From NCBI GenBank assembly GCA_029979375.1, contig JAPOHQ010000036.1, positions 1 to 8,733 of the forward strand: 8,733 bases of DNA. The letters run 5' to 3'. Every line of letters starts with the position of its first letter. The first letter of the stretch is position 1. Source of the DNA: Microbacteriaceae bacterium (GTDB lineage Bacteria; Actinomycetota; Actinomycetes; Actinomycetales; Microbacteriaceae). Position numbers and translations under genes: made by a program. This document shows, piece after piece, positions 1-4,310 of the stretch. The notes below the pieces were generated by a model, which worked only from the letters and a program-made list of their open reading frames with translations, searched no databases and was not told where the DNA came from.

Positions 1-971
1 GCCTTGCGAACCACATCCATGGTTTGCTCAAAGTCTTCCTCGGTCTCTCCGGGGAATCCAACGATGATGTCGGTGGTGATTGCCGCATCCGGCATCGCGG
101 CGCGGACTCGATCCAGAATGCCCAGGTATTTCTCGGCCCGATAGCTTCTACGCATTGCCTTTAGGATGCGATCGGAACCAGACTGCAGGGGCATGTGAAG
201 CTGCGGCATCACGTTAGGAGTTTCCGCCATAGCCTCGATGACATCGTCTGTGAAGGCAGCCGGATGCGGTGAGGTGAATCGGACCCGCTCTAGACCTTCA
301 ACGTTTCCGCAGGCCCTAAGGAGCTTTGCGAAAGCACCTCGGTCACCAAACTCGACGCCATAGGTATTTACGTTCTGGCCTAAAAGGGTGATTTCCACGA
401 CTCCATCGGCAACCAGCGCCTCTATCTCGGCAAGAATCTCGCCGGGGCGGCGGTCTTTCTCTTTGCCTCGAAGGGAAGGAACGATGCAGAAGGTGCAGGT
501 GTTATTGCAGCCAACCGAGATGGAAACCCAGCCCGAATAAGCGCTCTCGCGCTTTGAGGGGAGCGTTGAGGGAAAGACCTCCAACGACTCAAGAATCTCA
601 ATCTGAGCCTCGCTGTTGTGGCGAGCGCGCTCAAGGAGGGTTGGCAGCGAGCCCATGTTGTGGGTTCCAAAGACAACGTCGACCCAGGGTGCCTTCTCAA
701 GGATTACATTCTGATCCTTTTGGGCCAGACAGCCGCCAACTGCGATCTGGAAATTAGGGTCCTTCTCTTTCCTCGCGAGCATGATGCCAAGGTTTCCGTA
801 GAGCTTATTATCGGCATTTTCGCGCACCGCACAGGTGTTGAATACCACCAGGTTTGGCTCACCGGCTTCGTCCCTGGTGTAGCCCGCGGATTCGAGCAGC
901 CCAGAGATGCGTTCACTGTCGTGAACGTTCATTTGGCAACCGTAGGTGCGAACCTCGTAAGTCAGAGACAT
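1..971 (-). CDS. miaB: tRNA-2-methylthio-N6-dimethylallyladenosine synthase MiaB, 3' end cut by window
   Basis: MiaB is a radical-SAM methylthiotransferase that adds a methylthio group to N6-isopentenyladenosine at position 37 of tRNAs reading U-starting codons. The visible part is 323 codons. The N-terminal UPF0004 domain has its three cluster cysteines: Cys12 (YGCQMN), Cys47 (NTCAVREN) and Cys81 (GGCLAQ). The radical-SAM domain has the CxxxCxxC site at Cys155, Cys159 and Cys162 (GCNNTCTFC), followed by the family's LRGKEKDRRP stretch, LLGQNVNTYG and a TSPHP segment near the end. Family members run to roughly 450-520 residues, so the end of the radical-SAM domain and the C-terminal TRAM RNA-binding domain lie outside the window. 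I chose the ATG at 971 because it puts MSLTYEVRTYGCQMN at the normal distance from the first cysteine. The gene starts 11 bp after recX and has no clear Shine-Dalgarno, so it is probably translated from the recA-recX message. Confidence 0.95.
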   Translation of the reverse strand, partial: MSLTYEVRTYGCQMNVHDSERISGLLESAGYTRDEAGEPNLVVFNTCAVRENADNKLYGNLGIMLARKEKDPNFQIAVGGCLAQKDQNVILEKAPWVDVVFGTHNMGSLPTLLERARHNSEAQIEILESLEVFPSTLPSKRESAYSGWVSISVGCNNTCTFCIVPSLRGKEKDRRPGEILAEIEALVADGVVEITLLGQNVNTYGVEFGDRGAFAKLLRACGNVEGLERVRFTSPHPAAFTDDVIEAMAETPNVMPQLHMPLQSGSDRILKAMRRSYRAEKYLGILDRVRAAMPDAAITTDIIVGFPGETEEDFEQTMDVVRK

Positions 972-982
972 CGAGAGGGAGT

Positions 983-1459
983 TTACCCTTGAGCCTCCGC
1001 GGCTCGCACGGCCAAACTGACCACCTGCGAGGAATAGCCTCGCCGGTAGAGGTATCCGCTCAGTCTGCGATACCGGGTCTGAGCATCCAGCTCCGTAAGC
1101 TGTCGCATGCGACGCTGAGCCAGCTCAGTGGCCTTTCGCTGCTCGTCCTCGAGAGAAATTTCCGAGGTGTGCTGCTCAATGAGGGCGTCGGAGACCCCCC
1201 GCTCCCGCAACTCCCGCTCAATCAGACGAACCGACTTTCCAGAGGCGACTCTGCTGGGGACATAAGCTCTTGCGAACTCGCTATCCGAGTAGAGCCCGGC
1301 CTCCTCGAAGCGATCCAGGAGGGGTTCAAAGATTTCCTCTGGAATCTCACGCCGAATCATGATCTCGCGCAACTGCTTACGGGTTTTCATGGAACGGCCA
1401 AGCTGATAGAGCAGCACGTTTCGCGCGCGCTGCTCTAATCGCTCGGGGCTTTTAGGCAT
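983..1459 (-). CDS. recX: Regulatory protein RecX
   Basis: RecX binds in the groove of the RecA-DNA filament and limits RecA activity. It is usually co-transcribed with recA. The 158-residue product is almost wholly charged helices, as expected for the tandem three-helix repeats of the family. Segments that fit are RARNVLLYQLGRSMKTRKQL (about 11-30), the stretch LLDRFEEAGLYSDSEFARAY (47-66), SVRLIERELRERGVSDALIE (76-95), and a C-terminal repeat ending YRRLSGYLYRRGYSSQVV (129-146). The length is normal to slightly short for actinobacterial RecX. The ATG at 1459 lies inside the last codons of recA, giving an 8-bp overlap, so translation is likely coupled to recA and induction should follow the recA promoter. 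The miaB start follows 11 bp after the stop. The family call rests on the residue pattern and, strongly, on position. Confidence 0.93.
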   Translation of the reverse strand: MPKSPERLEQRARNVLLYQLGRSMKTRKQLREIMIRREIPEEIFEPLLDRFEEAGLYSDSEFARAYVPSRVASGKSVRLIERELRERGVSDALIEQHTSEISLEDEQRKATELAQRRMRQLTELDAQTRYRRLSGYLYRRGYSSQVVSLAVRAAEAQG

Positions 1460-2519
1460 CGTTGGCGGCCTTGGCCACCTCGGCTGCTTCCTCAGGCTCG
1501 GGAAGATCGGCTACTGCACGTGGAACGCCAATGCCGAGCTTGACCTTGATCTTCTGCTCAATCTCGTTTGCAAGCTCAGGATTCTCCTTGAGATAGCGCC
1601 GAGAGTTTTCCTTACCCTGTCCAAGCTGTTCGCCCTCGTAGGTGTACCAGGCACCCGACTTCTTCACGATGTCGTGCTCGACACCGAAGTCAATGAGGCT
1701 GCCCTCCTTCGAGATACCCTCACCGAAGAGGATGTCAAACTCGGCCTGCCTGAATGGCGCTGCCAGCTTGTTCTTTACCACCTTGACCCTGGCCCGGTTA
1801 CCAATCGAGTCCTGACCGTCTTTCAAGGTCTCAATGCGACGTATATCTAGACGCACTGAGGCGTAGAACTTGAGGGCCTTACCACCCGATGTGGTCTCGG
1901 GAGATCCAAAGAAGACTCCGACCTTTTCACGAAGCTGGTTGATAAAGATTGCTGTTGTCTTGGTCGAGTTCAGCGCTCCGGTGAGCTTGCGGAGAGCCTG
2001 GGACATCAATCGAGCCTGGAGCCCAACGTGGGCGTCACCCATCTCACCCTCAATCTCGGCGCGTGGCACAAGCGCAGCGACCGAGTCGATCACGATTACG
2101 TCGACCGAGCCGGAGCGAATCAGCATGTCAGCAATTTCCAGCGCCTGCTCACCGGTATCTGGTTGGCTGACAAGAAGTTCATCGATGTTGACACCGAGCT
2201 TCTTGGCATAGTCCGGGTCCAGAGCGTGCTCAGCATCCACGAAGGCAGCGATGCCGCCGTTGCGCTGGGCGTTTGCGATGGCGTGCAACGCAATGGTGGT
2301 CTTTCCCGAAGACTCTGGGCCGTAAATCTCAACGATGCGGCCTCGTGGCAGTCCGCCAATGCCGAGCGCCACGTCAAGCGCAATCGAACCAGTCGGAATG
2401 GATTCCACCGGAGCCCGTTCCTCGGAACCAAGTCTCATGACTGATCCCTTGCCGAATTGACGGTCAATCTGGGCCAGTGCTGTTTCTAGCGCTTTCTCAC
2501 GCTCTGCTGATGAAGGCAT
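1452..2519 (-). CDS. recA: Recombinase RecA
   Basis: RecA is the ATP-dependent strand-exchange protein of homologous recombination and the coprotease that triggers LexA self-cleavage. Numbered from the chosen start, the 355-residue product has Walker A GPESSGKT at 67-74, the catalytic Glu97 in VDAEHALD, Walker B VIVID at 141-145, and the DNA-binding L1 and L2 region around EIEGEMGD (155-162) and NQLREKVGVFFGSPETT (194-210). The C-terminal domain ends in the usual acidic, Ala/Glu-rich tail. No intein interrupts it, unlike some mycobacterial recA genes. The frame also opens with ATGs at 2576 and 2546, which would add 19 or 9 residues. I prefer 2519 because MPSSAEREKALETALAQID matches the usual actinobacterial N-terminus and a strong purine-rich ribosome binding site sits 5 bp upstream; neither earlier ATG has one. 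A near-consensus LexA box upstream predicts SOS control. The stop overlaps recX by 8 bp. Confidence 0.97.
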   Translation of the reverse strand: MPSSAEREKALETALAQIDRQFGKGSVMRLGSEERAPVESIPTGSIALDVALGIGGLPRGRIVEIYGPESSGKTTIALHAIANAQRNGGIAAFVDAEHALDPDYAKKLGVNIDELLVSQPDTGEQALEIADMLIRSGSVDVIVIDSVAALVPRAEIEGEMGDAHVGLQARLMSQALRKLTGALNSTKTTAIFINQLREKVGVFFGSPETTSGGKALKFYASVRLDIRRIETLKDGQDSIGNRARVKVVKNKLAAPFRQAEFDILFGEGISKEGSLIDFGVEHDIVKKSGAWYTYEGEQLGQGKENSRRYLKENPELANEIEQKIKVKLGIGVPRAVADLPEPEEAAEVAKAANDA

Positions 2520-2524
2520 CGCAT

Positions 2525-2533
2525 CCTCTCCTC
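2525..2533 (-). promoter_or_regulatory. Ribosome binding site deciding the recA start
   Basis: The minus strand reads GAGGAGAGG, ending 5 bp before the ATG at 2519. It is the best Shine-Dalgarno match near any of the three in-frame ATGs of recA. The ATG at 2576 is preceded by GCGAAAG directly against the codon, and the ATG at 2546 has no purine-rich block at the right distance. This is why the shorter product is annotated. Confidence 0.75.
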
Positions 2534-2583
2534 GTTTTGAAGCCATGCCGCTAAAGCTAACTTCTCGCTCAGACATCTTTCGC

Positions 2584-2627
2584 AGTTGTCGACACGCTGT
2601 TTACAACTAGCTATTTATCTAAGTTGT
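2584..2627 (-). repeat. Three evenly spaced alternating inverted repeats in the recA leader
   Basis: On the minus strand the hexamer ACAACT occurs at 2627-2622, its exact complement AGTTGT at 2608-2603, and ACAACT again at 2589-2584. Both gaps are exactly 13 bases, so the units repeat every 19 bp. The first pair extends to ACAACT(T)AG against CTAGTTGT with one bulged base. The middle copy could pair with either outer copy, giving two mutually exclusive hairpins in RNA, or the set could be a DNA-binding array. If the candidate promoter is right, transcription begins near the first copy, which would leave only the second hairpin wholly in the message. The arms are short, so chance is possible. 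Confidence 0.5.
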
Positions 2628-2631
2628 GAAA

Positions 2632-2660
2632 ACTCTAGGCGTTCGAACAAAATTTCGAAT
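2632..2660 (-). promoter_or_regulatory. Candidate recA promoter
   Basis: On the minus strand a TAGAGT hexamer (2637-2632) fits the actinobacterial -10 pattern TANNNT. Sixteen bases upstream is TTCGAA, a poor -35, as is common for regulated actinobacterial promoters. The LexA box occupies the spacer and -35 zone, the normal place for repression. Initiation would fall near 2625. No better -10/-35 pair is apparent in the gap between the DUF3046 gene and recA. The exact elements are inferred. Confidence 0.4.
2643..2658 (-). promoter_or_regulatory. LexA (SOS) box upstream of recA
   Basis: The 16-bp site reads TCGAAATTTTGTTCGA on the minus strand. The actinobacterial and Gram-positive SOS consensus is TCGAAC-N4-GTTCGA, so the downstream half is perfect and the upstream half differs at one base. 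The dyad extends outward by one more pair. It lies in the gap before recA and overlaps the candidate promoter, where LexA binding would repress transcription until RecA-stimulated cleavage. It is the only site of this kind I found in the window. Confidence 0.8.
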
Positions 2661-2664
2661 AACT

Positions 2665-2892
2665 TTATTCGGCGTGTCTCTTTGTCTTGTTTTTTCCCAG
2701 CCGGCGCTCAACCGGGACCTCGAGTTGCACGCAAATGGCGTGCCAAATTTCCTTGGGGTCAACACCACGTTCCAATAACTGCAAGGGGGTTAGATCCTGG
2801 TGAGAGGTGAGCCGGGTATCGCTCAGCACCACCTGCGAAAAGCTCGCACCAAACTCATCTGCTACGAGTTCTTGAAAGCGACTGAGAGTCAA
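2665..2892 (-). CDS. DUF3046 family small protein
   Basis: This 75-residue soluble protein of unknown function belongs to DUF3046, a family found in actinobacteria and commonly encoded just before recA. The N-terminal MTLSRFQELVADEFG and the later LLERGVDPKEIWHAICVQLEVP (about 40-60) match the family pattern of an LS.F...M..EFG start and a W.A.C..L.VP helix. A basic tail (RRLGKNKTKRHAE) ends it; there is no membrane segment or signal peptide. The start is TTG at 2892, immediately after the clgR stop with no spacer and no Shine-Dalgarno of its own, so it is probably translated by ribosomes finishing clgR. TTG is chosen because it gives the expected family N-terminus and no in-frame ATG fits. 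No function should be assigned from its position next to recA. Confidence 0.88.
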   Translation of the reverse strand: MTLSRFQELVADEFGASFSQVVLSDTRLTSHQDLTPLQLLERGVDPKEIWHAICVQLEVPVERRLGKNKTKRHAE

Positions 2893-3204
2893 CTAGTGCG
2901 AGTAAATCTCGGCCTCGGCCACGAATGTCTCTGGGACGGTGTCCGGAATAAAGGTGTCATCGAAGAAGATGCCCTCGGAGGCGGCTAGGCGCTCAGAGAC
3001 GTCGCGCATCACGATTGACAGTGGCACCTCGAGCGCCTCAGCAACCGACGCGAGGATCTCGGAGGAGACTTCCTTCTGACCACGCTCAACCTCAGACAGG
3101 TAGCCGAGCGCGACAGAAGCCTTCGCGGCAACCTGTCGCAGGGTCTGCCCCTGCTTCTGACGGTGCGTGCGAAGCACGTCTCCGATTTCCTGCCTAAGTA
3201 GCAA
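2893..3204 (-). CDS. clgR: ClgR-type XRE-family transcriptional regulator
   Basis: This 103-residue DNA-binding protein fits ClgR, the actinobacterial activator of Clp protease genes and related proteostasis genes. An XRE helix-turn-helix spans about 3-64: IGDVLRTHRQKQGQTLRQVA opens it, and the recognition stretch LGYLSEVERGQKEVSSEILA (33-52) is a ClgR hallmark, with the longer-than-usual VERGQKE.SSE loop. The C-terminal part (65-103) is acidic and ends EIYSH. The start is TTG at 3204, selected because AGGAGG sits 6 bp upstream and no ATG occurs at a suitable place. The gene follows cinA after an 80-bp gap and precedes the DUF3046 gene without spacing, which is the conserved actinobacterial position for clgR. 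It could be a paralogous XRE regulator, but motif and position agree. Confidence 0.88.
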   Translation of the reverse strand: MLLRQEIGDVLRTHRQKQGQTLRQVAAKASVALGYLSEVERGQKEVSSEILASVAEALEVPLSIVMRDVSERLAASEGIFFDDTFIPDTVPETFVAEAEIYSH

Positions 3205-3210
3205 TGGATA

Positions 3211-3216
3211 CCTCCT
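3211..3216 (-). promoter_or_regulatory. Strong ribosome binding site for the clgR TTG start
   Basis: AGGAGG on the minus strand lies 6 bp before the TTG at 3204. This is the canonical Shine-Dalgarno sequence at normal spacing and fixes the start at a non-ATG codon. Confidence 0.8.
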
Positions 3217-3232
3217 GGCCCTCTAACTTACC

Positions 3233-3243
3233 CTGAGACTCAG
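3233..3243. promoter_or_regulatory. Perfect 11-bp dyad in front of clgR, possible operator
   Basis: CTGAGACTCAG is a perfect inverted repeat with five-base arms around one central base. The single-base centre makes an RNA hairpin impossible, so a DNA-binding site is more likely. It covers the predicted transcription start of clgR, a typical repressor position. It does not resemble the CGC-N5-GCG type core reported for ClgR binding, so the regulator is unknown. Confidence 0.4.
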
Positions 3244-3246
3244 ACA

Positions 3247-3252
3247 AAGATA
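3247..3252 (-). promoter_or_regulatory. Candidate -10 element of the clgR promoter
   Basis: TATCTT on the minus strand fits TANNNT. Initiation about 7 bp downstream would fall near 3240, inside the 11-bp dyad and about 36 bp before the TTG start. No good -35 hexamer is visible upstream, so this element is tentative. The 80-bp gap contains no terminator-like hairpin for cinA, so readthrough from the upstream genes is also possible. Confidence 0.3.
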
Positions 3253-3285
3253 AGTTCGAATGCTGAATGTTTCCTGAAGTTAAAC

Positions 3286-3765
3286 CTAGAGTCGGCCAAT
3301 CTCTTCCCGAATCAGCTCGATGGCTCGAAGAACCGTCGCTCGGCGAATCGCAGCGCGGTCGCCCTCAAAGTCCTCCGAGTAAACACTTACCCCGTTTCGG
3401 CTTGCAATGGCGATGAATACCTCGCCGGGCTGGTGAGTCCCGACTGGATCGGGGCCTGCGACCCCGGTCGTTGCCACGCCGATTACCCTCTCGACCTCGA
3501 TTGACATCGCGTTGGCAAATCGGCTCGCAGCTCCCAGGGCCATTTGAGCCGCAACTTCGGGGTCTACTGCGCTTTGCTGGTGGATGAGCTGGCCCGAAAC
3601 CCCAAGCATGTGCTGCTTGATTTCATCCTGGTAGCTGTTGATTCCGCCAAGGATGACCTCAGACGCACCGGGAGTTGCCACCAGCTCGGAACAGAGTGCG
3701 CCAGCGGTCAGGGACTCAGCGAAAGCCAGGTAGAACCCCTTCCGCTTGGCCTCCTCAATGATCAT
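3286..3765 (-). CDS. pncC: CinA-family nicotinamide-nucleotide amidohydrolase, short PncC-type form
   Basis: The product is the 159-residue C-terminal domain of the CinA family. PncC enzymes of this family deamidate nicotinamide mononucleotide to nicotinate mononucleotide, recycling NMN released by NAD-dependent DNA ligase and other NAD-consuming reactions. Visible family motifs are AESLTAG (16-22), GGINSYQDEIKQHMLGV (40-56, with Tyr45 and Lys50), SAVDPEVAAQMA (65-76) and TTGVAGPDPVGTHQPGEVFIAI (99-120). The N-terminal molybdopterin-binding-like COG1058 domain of full CinA is absent. The start is ATG at 3765, which shares ATGA with the pgsA stop. The frame stays open upstream to 4221, but that stretch lies within pgsA and has no CinA-like residues. 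The gene is often annotated cinA in this neighbourhood; the historical link to competence has no support here. Activity is inferred from the family. Confidence 0.92.
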   Translation of the reverse strand: MIIEEAKRKGFYLAFAESLTAGALCSELVATPGASEVILGGINSYQDEIKQHMLGVSGQLIHQQSAVDPEVAAQMALGAASRFANAMSIEVERVIGVATTGVAGPDPVGTHQPGEVFIAIASRNGVSVYSEDFEGDRAAIRRATVLRAIELIREEIGRL

Positions 3766-4310
3766 TTCTTTGGCACCAAATAGGCCACGCCGGTCCAAAC
3801 CGTTAGGGCAACCGTGAACCAAAGCACCGCCTGGGCCAATACGGCGAACCAGTTGCCGAGGAAGTCGAATGGTGCGATGACCATGCAGACCGCGACAATC
3901 TGCATCACCGTCTTGAACTTGCCTCCCGCACTTGCGGCAATGACCTTGCGTCTCACGACTACCAATCGATAGAGCGTTATCAAGAGCTCTCGGGCGAGGA
4001 TGATTCCAGTAGCGATCCAGGAAACCGCTCCCAGCACAGAAAGCAGAATCAGCGCACCCGAGAGCAGGGCCTTGTCTGCGATCGGGTCCAAGATTTTGCC
4101 AAGGTTGGTGACCAGATTGCGCCTGCGGGCTATTGAACCATCCAGCCCATCGGTTGCCGCTGCCAGAATCAAGAGCAGCATTGCTAGGAACCTCAGCCAG
4201 GGTTCGTTCCAGAACTCCCACAGCATGGCCAGCACTACCGGAACAAGGAGCAGCCTCGCGCCGGTGATTAGGTTTGGAGTTTGCCGATAGAGGAAGCCTC
4301 TATTCGTCAT
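3762..4310 (-). CDS. pgsA: CDP-diacylglycerol-glycerol-3-phosphate 3-phosphatidyltransferase
   Basis: This integral membrane enzyme of the CDP-alcohol phosphatidyltransferase family likely makes phosphatidylglycerophosphate from CDP-diacylglycerol and glycerol-3-phosphate, the first committed step to phosphatidylglycerol and cardiolipin. The 182-residue product has the exact family signature D-xx-DG-xx-AR-x8-G-xxx-D-xxx-D: Asp54, Asp57-Gly58, Ala61-Arg62, Gly71, Asp75 and Asp79, the last being the proposed catalytic base. Several hydrophobic helices surround it, for example about 13-32, 37-53, 84-105, 133-150 and 155-178. NLITGARLLLVPV near the N-terminus is typical of PgsA. The ATG at 4310 is preceded by GGAAGAAGAG and gives a normal family length. 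Longer frames up to 4430 read into the ftsK tail and lack family character. The 11-bp overlap with ftsK and the 4-bp overlap with the next gene indicate coupled translation. Actinobacteria carry related paralogues, so substrate is inferred partly from gene position. Confidence 0.92.
   Translation of the reverse strand: MTNRGFLYRQTPNLITGARLLLVPVVLAMLWEFWNEPWLRFLAMLLLILAAATDGLDGSIARRRNLVTNLGKILDPIADKALLSGALILLSVLGAVSWIATGIILARELLITLYRLVVVRRKVIAASAGGKFKTVMQIVAVCMVIAPFDFLGNWFAVLAQAVLWFTVALTVWTGVAYLVPKK

Noticed and set aside
854..1438. Long plus-strand open frame opposite recX and miaB
   Set aside because: It lies antisense to two well-supported genes, its translation is low-complexity Ser/Arg/Leu with no domain, and such shadow frames are common in GC-rich coding DNA.
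3251..3270. TTCGAA half-site before clgR as a second LexA box
   Set aside because: The other half does not match GTTCGA at 4-bp spacing; only a half-site is present.
3247..3275. Stress sigma factor (GGAA / GTT) promoter for clgR
   Set aside because: A GGAA lies upstream, but no GTT occurs at the 16-20 bp spacing needed, so an ECF-type promoter is not supported.
3766..4221. N-terminal extension of the cinA frame up to 4221
   Set aside because: The added residues are the out-of-frame reading of pgsA and show no COG1058 domain. The ATG at 3765 in the ATGA overlap is the normal start.
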